From Saccharibacter sp. 17.LH.SD (GTDB taxonomy: Bacteria > Pseudomonadota > Alphaproteobacteria > Acetobacterales > Acetobacteraceae), in assembly GCF_009834805.1 (NCBI RefSeq), contig NZ_WVHO01000009.1:560501-624500 (forward strand): a stretch of DNA of 64,000 nucleotides, in the 5' to 3' direction. Of the stretch, positions 34,381-43,159 are shown one piece after another. Numbering within the stretch: position 1 is the first letter of the stretch; each line of letters opens with the position of its first letter. Both the position numbers and the translations under genes were made by a program. The notes below the pieces were generated by a model, which did not search any database, was not told where the DNA came from, and worked only from the letters and a program-made list of their open reading frames with translations.

Positions 34381-34875
34381 ATGGCAGCTAAAAAAGCAAA
34401 AACCGGTATGATCTCGCATGGGATCGCCGCTCAAAACCGTAAGGGGCGCTTTGACTACACCATTAAGGAAACTGTTGAGGCTGGGATCGTTCTGAAGGGC
34501 GCAGAGGTAAAAAGTCTGCGCTTGGGACGGGCTGCTTTGACAGAGGCCTATGCGATTGAGCGCGATGGTGAGTTGTGGCTTCTTAATTCCTATATTCCGG
34601 AATATCAGGGCGGTGTTCTGTCGCGGTTTGATACACGTGCGCCGCGTAAACTTCTTCTGCATCGCAAGCAAATTCGTCATTTTATCGGGGCGATTACACG
34701 TTCTGGTGCGACTTTGGTCCCGTTAGACATCCATTTTAATGCCCGCGGTGTCGCGAAAGTTACGCTTGGTTTGGGGCAGGGCCGTAAGAAGGTGGACAAG
34801 CGTCATGCCATTGCTGACCGGGATTGGCAGCGAGATAAGGCACGTTTGATACGCAATAAAGGCGCTGATTACTGA
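34381..34875 (+). CDS. smpB: SsrA-binding protein SmpB
   Basis: The tmRNA partner in ribosome rescue by trans-translation. 164 residues. Visible: GIAAQNRKGRFDYTIKETVEAGIVLKGAEVKSLRLGRAAL, the OB-fold core; IPEYQGG; and the basic C-terminal tail ADRDWQRDKARLIRNK that enters the empty A-site. The ssrA gene itself is not in the window. It is co-directional and 10 bases after dapA, and ends at a bidirectional terminator. In many alphaproteobacteria smpB also follows dapA. Confidence 0.97.
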   Translation: MAAKKAKTGMISHGIAAQNRKGRFDYTIKETVEAGIVLKGAEVKSLRLGRAALTEAYAIERDGELWLLNSYIPEYQGGVLSRFDTRAPRKLLLHRKQIRHFIGAITRSGATLVPLDIHFNARGVAKVTLGLGQGRKKVDKRHAIADRDWQRDKARLIRNKGADY

Positions 34876-34937
34876 TTGTTAGGAAAGGGAGCGTCTTTCT
34901 GGAGAGATAACGTTCTTAAGGGGAAGGCCCCATCAAC

Positions 34938-34970
34938 AAAAAAGCCCCGCAGATTTCTGCGGGGCTTTTC
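34938..34970. terminator. Bidirectional rho-independent terminator
   Basis: AAAAGCCCCGCAG (ending 34952 or so) and CTGCGGGGCTTTT (34957-34969) form a perfect GC-rich stem with loop ATTT. The A-run before and T-run after it let it stop both smpB (plus) and the cold-shock gene (minus), whose stop is at 34987. Confidence 0.92.
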
Positions 34971-34986
34971 GTGTTACCAACTGAAA

Positions 34987-35703
34987 TTAATCTGTTGTAA
35001 CTTCTACGGCTTCAGGACCTTTGCGTCCCTGAATAACCTTCATGCCAATAGCTTGCCCATCAGCAAGGGTCTCAATACCAGAGCGCCCCAGAGCGGAAGC
35101 ATGAACAAAGATATCCTTCCCGCCATCGTCAGGCGTAATGAAGCCAAACCCTTTGGTGCCGTTGTACCATTTTACGATACCACGAACGTCCTCAGCGGAA
35201 GACATATCAGGCGCTGCTGAAAAGCGTGGCTGCTGCGCTGGGCGCGGAGCACGTGGCGCAGGCATTGTCTCGGCTGTGCTGGCATCAAGCGAAACGATTT
35301 CAGCTACTTGGCGGCCTTTAGGGCCCTGACCAATGCGGACAACCAAGGTCGTGCCAGGAGCGGGGTCAGCGTAACCAGCGTCATTCAGCGTGTTGGCATG
35401 GAGGAAGATATCACCACTGCCATCACTCAAACCGACAAAGCCGAAACCACGTTCCGTGTTGAACCACTTAACTGTGGCACCAACTTCGGGTCCGGTTGGG
35501 GTAACTTGTGGGCCACCACGTCCGCCACTTGAGCGACGTGGCGCACCGCCACCAAATCCACCACCACCGCTACTGCGTGGCGCGTTATAGCCACCACTGT
35601 TACGGTCGTCATAATAAGAGGGCTGGCTCATAAAGTCGCGGTCAAATCCGCCTCCGCCGCGGCGTGAAGAGAAGGAGCTGCGGTCGGTTCTGTTATTTCT
35701 CAA
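34987..35703 (-). CDS. Protein with two cold-shock domains
   Basis: A 238-residue RNA/ssDNA-binding protein. An N-terminal Gly/Arg/Ser-rich, disordered segment (about residues 1-70) is followed by two CSD folds: GATVKWFNTERGFGFVGLSDGSGDIFLHANTL and, near 165-230, GIVKWYNGTKGFGFITPDDGGKDIFVHASAL, each with both RNP motifs. Double-CSD proteins of this sort (about 200 residues) are typical of alphaproteobacteria and act as RNA chaperones in cold or stationary phase. The frame opens at a TTG; MSQPSY at 35631 is the first ATG, so the N-terminal 24 residues are uncertain. A hairpin lies in its leader. Confidence 0.9.
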   Translation of the reverse strand: MRNNRTDRSSFSSRRGGGGFDRDFMSQPSYYDDRNSGGYNAPRSSGGGGFGGGAPRRSSGGRGGPQVTPTGPEVGATVKWFNTERGFGFVGLSDGSGDIFLHANTLNDAGYADPAPGTTLVVRIGQGPKGRQVAEIVSLDASTAETMPAPRAPRPAQQPRFSAAPDMSSAEDVRGIVKWYNGTKGFGFITPDDGGKDIFVHASALGRSGIETLADGQAIGMKVIQGRKGPEAVEVTTD

Positions 35704-35774
35704 CGGTCTAGGTCCCGGAAAACTGGGTCAAATAGAAGGGCGCGGCACATAGTCCACGGCCTCCGGGTCATCAC

Positions 35775-35800
35775 TAGGCGGGATGCAAGGCAACCGCCTA
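35775..35800 (-). promoter_or_regulatory. Hairpin in the cold-shock gene leader
   Basis: TAGGCGG (35775-35781) pairs perfectly with CCGCCTA (35794-35800). It lies about 70 bases upstream of the cold-shock gene in a 247-base gap whose distal part (35820-35945) is very AT-rich, as for a promoter. Cold-shock mRNAs often have long structured leaders; a thermoswitch role here is inference. Confidence 0.35.
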
Positions 35801-35950
35801 TAAGGACCGTAACACGGATTCTTTTAAAATAGCCAGAAGAAAAATAACGAAAGTGATATATTCTCAAAGTGATTATTTTTATTGTCGAAACCCTATAGAC
35901 ATTATCTATGGTGAAATAAACAGGAAATGTCATTATTTGTTCATATTTCT

Positions 35951-38062
35951 TTAACCGGATATGAGGAGCCGCTCAGGGCTTGCACGATCAAAGAGGTACA
36001 AAAGCGCTTGTAATGCAGCCCCTCTTGGCCCGGTGAGTTGTGGGTTTTGTATGAGCTCACGTTGCGTGTCATGGGACATTGTATGTGCGAGGAGGGCAAG
36101 ACGTGTTTCTCCCGTAAGGCGGAAACCAGGCAGGCCCGATTGGCGATTGCCAGCCAAGTCGCCACCGCCACGAATACGAAAATCCTCATCTGCGATGAGA
36201 AAGCCATCTTCCGTTTCGCGGAGAAGGCTGAGGCGTCGCTTCCCTGTTAGAGTGGTTTCTTCGCTATGGAGCAGTAAGCAGTAGGAACGCTCACTGCCGC
36301 GGCCAACACGTCCACGGAGCTGATGGAGTTGTGCGAGCCCAAAACGTTCTGCTTGCTCGATGAGCATAATCGTCGCGTTAGGAATATCGACTCCAACTTC
36401 AATGACGGTTGTCGCAACAAGGAGGCGTGTTTTCCCGTCACGAAAATCATCTAACGCCTTTTGACGCGTTGTTATATCCTGCTTTCCATGGGCGAGTCCG
36501 ATAATAGGGCCGAAGCGTTTTGTGAGAGTTGCCCAGCGTTCTTCTGCTGCCGCTGCACTTTGTGTCTCGCTATTTTCGATAAGAGGGCAAACCCAGAAAA
36601 TTTGCTTCCCATTTTTTAAGGCGCGTTCAATCCCTGCGAGAATATCCTCGAACATAGCCATGTCATGGACAGTGGTGTGGATTGGTTGCCGTCCCTTGGG
36701 TTTGCTATCGAGCCGGCTAACGCCCATTTCTCCCCATTCCATCAGTTGAAGGGTTCGGGGGATGGGGGTTGCGGTCATAATTAACAGGTCGGTTGCTGCT
36801 CCTTTATTACTGAGTTTCATCCGTTGTTCGACACCGAAACGATGTTGTTCATCAATGACGGCTAGTCCGAGATTGGCAAAGGTAACGCCTTCTTGAAAAA
36901 GAGCGTGCGTGCCGATGATGATTTTGGCGGATCCTTCTGCAATGCGCATGAGGGCATATTGTCGGGCTTTGCCTTTGATGCTTCCACTCAGAAACACACT
37001 GGAGACAGGGGCCAAGCGTGCAAATGTTTCGGCATGTTGTTGGGCAAGAATTTCTGTTGGCGCCATCAGAGCGGCTTGGGCACCCGCTTCGACCGCTTGT
37101 AGCATTGCCATCAGCGCAACAAAGGTTTTTCCTGATCCGACATCGCCTTGCAATAAACGAACCATAGGCGATGGTTTTTCCATGTCCGCGGAAATTTCAG
37201 CAATGGCGCGCTCTTGCGCTTGCGTCGGTGGGAAGCCGAAGCGTTCTCGTGCTTGTATTTGAAGGGTTCCATCCCCGCGAAGCGACCGGCCCGGGCGTTG
37301 TTGGGCTTGATTGCGGGCGAGACCGAGACACAGTTGGTCAGCGAGCACTTCATCCGCCGCAAGGCGCGCGCGGGCACGTTCTAAAAAGGGGGCAGGGTCT
37401 TTTCCTTCCGAAAGCTCAGAAAGGAGAGAGGCGGGTTGATGCATCCATGTGAGTGCTTCTTTAAAACTCGGCCATGTGTTCTTCGTGACGAAAGCTGGAT
37501 CATGCCATTCTGGTAAGTCAGGAAGGGCGTCAAGCGCACTGCTCATGGCGCGTCTTACCGTGGAGGGGAAAAGCCCTGCCGTAAGGGGCCAAACAGGTTC
37601 CAGCCATGGGAATGTTTGGCGTTTTCCCCAGGGGTGGAGATGGTCAGGGCGGGAGAGGGTGAGGCGGTCCTGAAAAAATGTGACTTTGCCTGACACAAGG
37701 AGTTCGGTCCCTTGAGTAGGGAGCGGAAATTTCCCCTTTTGGAAAAAGGCAATATCCAGAGAGCCTGTTTCATCCTCCGTGACGAGAACCGTTGGTTGGG
37801 AAGGACGGCTAGGGCGTCGGATAGCGGTGACGCGAACACGGGATGTCAGAATATCGCCGTGAGCAAGGTTCCGTCCTTCAGCAATGCTTATGAGATGTCG
37901 GCGATCAATGAGTTTTTCTGGTAATGTAAAAAGTAGGTCAATAACGCGTCGGCCTTCGCTGATTTTTTCAAGCAAAGAGGCATGGCGTGGTCCAACGCCT
38001 GGAAGCGTTTTAAGAGGCGCTAAAAGTGGGGTGAGCACGCTAGACGGCGGAAGAATGGACAT
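35951..38062 (-). CDS. recG: ATP-dependent DNA helicase RecG
   Basis: Branch-migration helicase that remodels stalled forks and Holliday junctions. 703 residues. Domain order: N-terminal wedge/OB fold (LKTLPGVGPRHASLL, then DETGSLDIAFFQKG), superfamily 2 helicase core with Walker A LLQGDVGSGKTFVALMAML, DEQHRFGVEQR box, ATPIPRTLQLMEWG, and the C-terminal helicase half with TTVIEVGVDIPNATIM and QLHQLRGRVGRGSERSYC. I chose ATG 38062; TTG 38077 would add five residues. It is divergent from mfd, a related translocase. The cold-shock gene follows it after 247 bases. Confidence 0.95.
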   Translation of the reverse strand: MSILPPSSVLTPLLAPLKTLPGVGPRHASLLEKISEGRRVIDLLFTLPEKLIDRRHLISIAEGRNLAHGDILTSRVRVTAIRRPSRPSQPTVLVTEDETGSLDIAFFQKGKFPLPTQGTELLVSGKVTFFQDRLTLSRPDHLHPWGKRQTFPWLEPVWPLTAGLFPSTVRRAMSSALDALPDLPEWHDPAFVTKNTWPSFKEALTWMHQPASLLSELSEGKDPAPFLERARARLAADEVLADQLCLGLARNQAQQRPGRSLRGDGTLQIQARERFGFPPTQAQERAIAEISADMEKPSPMVRLLQGDVGSGKTFVALMAMLQAVEAGAQAALMAPTEILAQQHAETFARLAPVSSVFLSGSIKGKARQYALMRIAEGSAKIIIGTHALFQEGVTFANLGLAVIDEQHRFGVEQRMKLSNKGAATDLLIMTATPIPRTLQLMEWGEMGVSRLDSKPKGRQPIHTTVHDMAMFEDILAGIERALKNGKQIFWVCPLIENSETQSAAAAEERWATLTKRFGPIIGLAHGKQDITTRQKALDDFRDGKTRLLVATTVIEVGVDIPNATIMLIEQAERFGLAQLHQLRGRVGRGSERSYCLLLHSEETTLTGKRRLSLLRETEDGFLIADEDFRIRGGGDLAGNRQSGLPGFRLTGETRLALLAHTMSHDTQRELIQNPQLTGPRGAALQALLYLFDRASPERLLISG

Positions 38063-38167
38063 AAACGTTCTGACCAAGGCCTTTGGGCTGACAGAGTGAG
38101 ACGAGATGGCTATAGAGTAACTTCATTATAACTCAACACGGAACTCTTGCCTAAGAGGGGCTTGCCC

Positions 38168-41100
38168 ATGCCAGCTGATACATCCCTTATCGCGTCTTTT
38201 GGTCCGACGGTGTGGGGGGTGCCAGAAGGGTCTGTCGCTTTTTTGTTACGACAGCGTTTGGCGGAACATCAAGGGCCATTACTGCATGTTGCGCGTGATG
38301 ATGCGTCTATGGCTTCTTTGGCAGATATGCTGGCGTGGCTTGTGCCTGAGGTTGAGGTGTTGCGTTTTCCCGCGTGGGATTGCTTGCCTTATGACCGTGT
38401 TTCGCCGAACCCAGCATTGGTCGCTGAACGCGCAGCAACATTGAGCCGGTTGTTAGAGCCTGCACCTAAAGCAGGGCGTATTGTGCTCACAACCGTTCAT
38501 TCCTTGCTGCAACGGGTACCGCCGAGAGCTGTTTTCGAAGGGCAGTCCATTCATATCCGCGTTGGGGAGATATTGGATGCCTCTATGTTAGCTGAGCTGC
38601 TTATAGGGCACGGTTATACGCGGGTCGATACGGTGATGGATCGCGGTGAGTTTGCAACGCGTGGGGGGATATTTGATCTGTTCCCAGCAGATGCAGGAGA
38701 GCCCGTTCGATTAGATTTATTTGGCGATGAAGTCGAAAATATCCGGGCCTTTGATGCCGCGTCACAACGGTCAACGTCTGAGCTAAAAGAGTTTCGTCTC
38801 TCGCCTGTCTCTGAATATGCGTTAGATGCTGCCAGCATCAGCCGGTTTCAGACAGGGTGGCGTGATGCTTTTGGGGCGGGTGCCTTGCAAGATGTTCTGT
38901 ATCGGCAGCTTTCAGAGGGGCGCCGTGCTGCAGGGGCGGAGCATTATCTTCCACTTTTTCATGATGGTGATGGCCATCATATGGAAACGCTGCTGGATTA
39001 TTTGCCTCAAGTCGCGCTGAGTTTTGAGCGTGATACGCCAGAGATTCTCGCCAATCGTTTAGAAATGATTGCGGACCATTATCAGGCACGATGTGCGGCA
39101 AAGCTGGAAGGAGAAATGCCTTATCGTCCCTTGCCGCCACATCGCTTATATTTGAATCAACATGGTTGGGGTAGCATGTTGAAAGACCGTCCTGCGGTGA
39201 TTTTAGCCCCATTTGCTCAGCCTGATGAGGGGCAAGGCCTTGATGCAGGATATCGACCAGGTCCTGTTTTTGCGAGTCTTGGTGGCGCGGCACGAGAAGG
39301 TGTTTTTGAGGCCTTTGGCCGTCAGGTAGAAGAGTGGGCTAAAGCGGGGCGACGCACATATGTAACGGCTTGGAGCCGTGGCTCACAGGAGCGCATTGCG
39401 CATTTGTTGCAAGAGCATGGTGTTAAGGCGGTTCAATTTCACAATTGGGCAAAAGCCGCGGGAATGCCCAAAGGCGAGGTTGGGCTTGTTGTTCTAGGAT
39501 TAGAACGTGGTTTTGTTGCGGATCGACAGGTTTTTGTTTCTGAACAAGATCTTTTAGGGGAGCGTATTTCCCGCCCGCCACGTCGCCGGCGCAAAACAAG
39601 TGATTTTATTACACAGATTGGCGAAATCTCCGATGGCGACCTGGTGGTGCATGAGGAATATGGCATTGGGCGCTACGTGGGGTTAGAGACGGTTACGGAA
39701 GGCCGTGTTGCGCATGACTATCTCTCTATTCTCTATGATGGAGAGCAGCGCCTTCTTCTCCCGGTAGAAAATATTGATCTCTTAAGTCGTTTTGGGTCAG
39801 ATCACGAGACAGCGCAGCTTGACCGCCTAGGGGGGACGGCATGGCAAGCGCGTAAAGCGAAGATGAAAACGCGTTTGCGCGAGATGGCGAGTGAGCTGAT
39901 TCGCACAGCTGCCGCGCGCGCCATGAAGCAAGCGCCGCTCATGGTCCCGGAAGAGGGATTATGGGACGAATTTTGCGCACGTTTCCCCTATGTCGAGACG
40001 GATGATCAATCGCGCGCTATTGCTGATGTTCTCGAGGATATGAATAGCGGCCGCCCGATGGATCGCCTCGTCTGTGGTGACGTTGGGTTTGGAAAAACAG
40101 AAGTGGCGCTAAGGGCGGCTTTCGTGGCGGCTCTATCGGGTATGCAGGTTGCGTTGGTTGTCCCGACGACATTGTTGGCTCGCCAGCATTATCAAGGTTT
40201 CAAACAGCGTTTTGAAGGGATGCCGGTCAAGATAGCCCAGCTCTCACGTATGGTAACGGCTAAAGAAGCGACAAAAGTAAAGGAAGGGCTGGCCGACGGG
40301 TCAGTTGATATTGTGATCGGAACGCATGCTCTTTTGGCAAAGAGCGTTTCTTTTAACCGCCTTGGGATGCTGATCATTGATGAAGAGCAGCATTTTGGCG
40401 TGTCGCATAAAGAAAAGCTTAAGGCATTACGAGAGGATGTGCATGTTCTAACGCTTTCAGCGACACCTCTGCCGCGCACCTTACAGCTCTCACTCACGGG
40501 TGTGCGTGAGATGAGCTTGATTGCTACCCCGCCGACGGACCGCTTATCGGTTAGAACATTTATAACCCCCTTTGATCGTGTGATGATCCGTGAGGCCATT
40601 CAGCGTGAACGTTTTCGAGGAGGGCAGATTTTCTGCGTGGTGCCGCGTCTGACAGATATGCGGCATATGGCAGAGCGCCTGAAGGAGATTGTGCCGGATG
40701 CTAAAATTACAGAAGCACATGGGCGCCTAACGCCGACAGAACTTGAAAATGTCATGACGGAATTTTCTGAAGGAAAATACGATATCCTTCTTTCCACCAA
40801 TATTGTGGAAAGTGGGTTGGATATGCCGGCGGTGAATACCATTATCATTCACCGTGCGGATATGTTTGGGCTTGGGCAGCTTTATCAGTTACGTGGGCGT
40901 GTAGGGCGTGGCAAACAACGTGGTTATGCGTACCTCACATGGCCACAGGCGCATGTCTTGTCGGCGTCATCCATCAAGCGGCTTGAAATTATGCAGACGC
41001 TTGATTCATTGGGGGCTGGGTTTACGCTCGCGTCTCATGATTTGGATCTTCGTGGTGCTGGGAATCTACTAGGGGAAGAGCAGTCAGGGCATATTCGTGA

Positions 41101-41668
41101 GGTCGGCATTGAGCTGTACCAGCAAATGTTGCAGGAGGCTGTGACAGATCTTCGCAATAGTCGCGGGAAGGAACTGTTAGAGGATGAAAGTTGGACGCCA
41201 ACGATCATTCTTGGTTTGCCTGTGCTGTTGCCAGAAAGCTATGTGAAGGATCTTTCAGTACGTCTGGGGTTATATCGCCGTATTGCGAACCTGAAAGATG
41301 AAGCTGATGTTGATGCAATGCGCGTTGAGCTGGTGGATCGCTTTGGGTCCTTGCCTGAAGAAGTTCAGAACCTGCTTGATGTTGTGATGATTAAGAAAAT
41401 GTGTCGCGAAGTAGGGGTGGAACGCGTAGAGGCTGGACCGAAGGGAATGGTGCTTCAGTTTCGAGGGAATCACTTTGCGAATGCGGATGGGCTTATCCGC
41501 TGGGCCGCCAGAAATCAGCGTGCTGGTGTGAAGATCCGTCCTGATCAAAAATTGGCTATTGTAAGGGAAATGACGAATGCCGTGCGGATCAGTATGGCTC
41601 GTAAAATACTGACGTCATTACAGAAGCTTCTTCAAAAAGGGGCGGAGAAAAAGCGTGAAGCAGCATAG
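38168..41668 (+). CDS. mfd: Transcription-repair coupling factor Mfd
   Basis: Displaces RNA polymerase stalled at DNA lesions and recruits UvrAB. 1166 residues, full length. Domain order: N-terminal UvrB-like domain (FPAWDCLPYDRVSPNP), RNA-polymerase-interacting domain beginning ISDGDLVVHEEYGIGRYVGLE, translocase with Walker A CGDVGFGKTEVALRAAF and DEEQHFG box, ATPLPRTLQLSLTG, second lobe TNIVESGLDMPAVNTI and QLYQLRGRVGRG, and a C-terminal UvrA-binding module. AGAGGGG lies about 8 bases before ATG 38168; the TTG at 38147 is an unlikely alternative. It pairs with uvrC further along. A perfect hairpin spans its stop codon (41658-41684). Confidence 0.96.
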   Translation: MPADTSLIASFGPTVWGVPEGSVAFLLRQRLAEHQGPLLHVARDDASMASLADMLAWLVPEVEVLRFPAWDCLPYDRVSPNPALVAERAATLSRLLEPAPKAGRIVLTTVHSLLQRVPPRAVFEGQSIHIRVGEILDASMLAELLIGHGYTRVDTVMDRGEFATRGGIFDLFPADAGEPVRLDLFGDEVENIRAFDAASQRSTSELKEFRLSPVSEYALDAASISRFQTGWRDAFGAGALQDVLYRQLSEGRRAAGAEHYLPLFHDGDGHHMETLLDYLPQVALSFERDTPEILANRLEMIADHYQARCAAKLEGEMPYRPLPPHRLYLNQHGWGSMLKDRPAVILAPFAQPDEGQGLDAGYRPGPVFASLGGAAREGVFEAFGRQVEEWAKAGRRTYVTAWSRGSQERIAHLLQEHGVKAVQFHNWAKAAGMPKGEVGLVVLGLERGFVADRQVFVSEQDLLGERISRPPRRRRKTSDFITQIGEISDGDLVVHEEYGIGRYVGLETVTEGRVAHDYLSILYDGEQRLLLPVENIDLLSRFGSDHETAQLDRLGGTAWQARKAKMKTRLREMASELIRTAAARAMKQAPLMVPEEGLWDEFCARFPYVETDDQSRAIADVLEDMNSGRPMDRLVCGDVGFGKTEVALRAAFVAALSGMQVALVVPTTLLARQHYQGFKQRFEGMPVKIAQLSRMVTAKEATKVKEGLADGSVDIVIGTHALLAKSVSFNRLGMLIIDEEQHFGVSHKEKLKALREDVHVLTLSATPLPRTLQLSLTGVREMSLIATPPTDRLSVRTFITPFDRVMIREAIQRERFRGGQIFCVVPRLTDMRHMAERLKEIVPDAKITEAHGRLTPTELENVMTEFSEGKYDILLSTNIVESGLDMPAVNTIIIHRADMFGLGQLYQLRGRVGRGKQRGYAYLTWPQAHVLSASSIKRLEIMQTLDSLGAGFTLASHDLDLRGAGNLLGEEQSGHIREVGIELYQQMLQEAVTDLRNSRGKELLEDESWTPTIILGLPVLLPESYVKDLSVRLGLYRRIANLKDEADVDAMRVELVDRFGSLPEEVQNLLDVVMIKKMCREVGVERVEAGPKGMVLQFRGNHFANADGLIRWAARNQRAGVKIRPDQKLAIVREMTNAVRISMARKILTSLQKLLQKGAEKKREAA

Positions 41669-41753
41669 AACTTCTATGCTGCTTTGGAGGCTCCTCGGCT
41701 CCTGAATATGGAGAGAAAATTTGTGACAGAATGACGCACAAAGACGCGCAAAA

Positions 41754-41769
41754 TGTATAATTATGTACA
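41754..41769 (+). promoter_or_regulatory. Dyad with -10-like sequence before the Rrf2 gene
   Basis: TGTA-N8-TACA (41754-41769) includes TATAAT at 41756-41761, so it could be both a -10 box and an operator. It lies 120 bases before the NsrR-like gene in a 220-base gap. Rrf2 regulators often control their own promoters through AT-rich dyads. No convincing -35 is seen. Confidence 0.25.
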
Positions 41770-41888
41770 ATGCGTTAATGTGATTTCGTCAATGCACCCA
41801 AGAGAAAAAATCTATAGGCGAAGGGGGCGGCATGTGATGAGGTGCCTAGGTGCAGCGATTTTGTCCGTTACAGGGGGAGGGGCGCACA

Positions 41889-42368
41889 GTGCGACTGACA
41901 CTTCATACCGACTATGCCTTTAGGACATTGATCTATCTTGAGACACAGAAAGATCGTCTTGTTTCGATTAGCGAAATCGCCCGTCTTTATCAGATTTCAG
42001 AGAGCCATTTGATAAAGGTCGTTCATCGCTTGAGCAAGCGGGGGGTTGTGCAGGCCTTTCGGGGACGCAAGGGTGGAGTCCGTCTCGCTCGACCGGCCCA
42101 TGAGATCTATTTGGGTGATGTGATCCGTTGTATAGAGGATGATCTCCCGCCTGCAGCGTGTTTGCAAGCGCAAGAACTACCTAAAGGGTGTTTGCTCGTA
42201 GGTGGATGTCGCCTCAAACAAACCCTTATCAAGGCGCAACATGCCTTTATGGATGTGTTAGACGAGGTAACATTGGCAGATGTTACTGCCCGGCATGAAC
42301 GGACTGTGTTAATGCAGACCGTTCATGCCATGCAGGAAGATTTGATGATGCCGTCTTTAATGGATTAA
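41889..42368 (+). CDS. nsrR: Rrf2-family transcriptional regulator, NsrR-like
   Basis: A 159-residue winged-helix Fe-S regulator. The N-terminus RLTLHTDYAFRTLIYL with Asp8 closely matches NsrR, where Asp8 is a cluster ligand. Helix-turn-helix: ISEIARLYQISESHLIKVVHRLSKRGVVQAFRGRKGG. The cluster-loop cysteines are C91, C101 and C107 (plus C81). The C101/C107 spacing fits the family; the first interval (10) is longer than the 5-6 I recall for characterised NsrR and IscR. NsrR senses nitric oxide through its cluster and represses NO-detoxification genes; no such target is next to it. The GTG start has GGGGAGG just upstream. It is convergent with rlmE, overlapping by four bases. The symbol is by similarity. 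Confidence 0.82.
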   Translation: MRLTLHTDYAFRTLIYLETQKDRLVSISEIARLYQISESHLIKVVHRLSKRGVVQAFRGRKGGVRLARPAHEIYLGDVIRCIEDDLPPAACLQAQELPKGCLLVGGCRLKQTLIKAQHAFMDVLDEVTLADVTARHERTVLMQTVHAMQEDLMMPSLMD

Positions 42369-43159
42369 TCGATATTTTCGCCGTGGAATCCTTGCGCGAC
42401 CACGTAAAGTTCACTTGACTCTTTACGAGAGGCAGGGGGTTTTACGTGGTGAACGGTTTTAAAATTTCGCTTCATAATCGTGAGCATGTCTTTTTCTGAC
42501 CCACCCTGAAACACTTTGGCAATAAACGTACCATTGGGGGCGAGAATTTTCAGCGCAAAATCAAGAGCATTCTCTGCTAGGCTGACAATCCGAATATGAT
42601 CTGTTGCTGCGTGGCCTGTTGTATTAGGGGCCATGTCAGACATGACAATATCCGCTGCGCCACCAAGCATCTCTTGTAGTCGCTGTGGCATAGCATCATC
42701 CATAAAATCCCCTTCGATGATTTCTGCACCATCAACAGGATCTACAGGTAAGAGATCAACACCAACAACAATACCTGCTTGTCGTTTAACGGCAATTTGC
42801 GCCCATCCGCCGGGGGCAGCCCCTAAATCAATAACACGACAACCGGGGGAAAAAATGTGGAAGCGATCATCTATTTCAATCAGCTTAAAGGCGGCACGTG
42901 AGCGCCAGCCATGCTGGCGCGCGGCAACAACATAGGGATCATTCAGTTGCCGGTTGAGCCAACGTTGTTGGGCCGGTGTACGACCGCGTGCTTTTTTGAG
43001 CCTGACGCTGGGGTTGCGTAGTTGCTTGGATGAGGCTGAATCATCTTTCGGGTCGCGCGTGCCCGGCGTGCGTGACTGGCGGAGCGGCTTCCCTGGAATG
43101 CGCGGTGGGGAAGAAGAGGGGCCACGTGATGATGGAGGGGTCTTTTTTGACGAACTCAT
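42365..43159 (-). CDS. rlmE: 23S rRNA 2'-O-methyltransferase RlmE (FtsJ/RrmJ)
   Basis: Methylates the 2'-O of U2552 in 23S rRNA during large-subunit assembly. 264 residues, with a basic, Pro/Ser-rich N-terminal extension of about 60 residues absent from E. coli RlmE. Visible: RSRAAFKLIEID, SAM motif I VIDLGAAPGGWAQIAVK, IEGDFMDD, MSDMAPNTTGH and catalytic lysine in GTFIAKVFQGGSEKDM. Its start overlaps the upstream ppx/gppA stop by ATGA, so the two are coupled, a pairing common in alphaproteobacteria. Confidence 0.95.
   Translation of the reverse strand: MSSSKKTPPSSRGPSSSPPRIPGKPLRQSRTPGTRDPKDDSASSKQLRNPSVRLKKARGRTPAQQRWLNRQLNDPYVVAARQHGWRSRAAFKLIEIDDRFHIFSPGCRVIDLGAAPGGWAQIAVKRQAGIVVGVDLLPVDPVDGAEIIEGDFMDDAMPQRLQEMLGGAADIVMSDMAPNTTGHAATDHIRIVSLAENALDFALKILAPNGTFIAKVFQGGSEKDMLTIMKRNFKTVHHVKPPASRKESSELYVVAQGFHGENID

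Noticed and set aside
34876-34986. tmRNA gene next to smpB
   Set aside because: The gap is only about 110 bases and holds a terminator; there is no tRNA-like half or tag frame.
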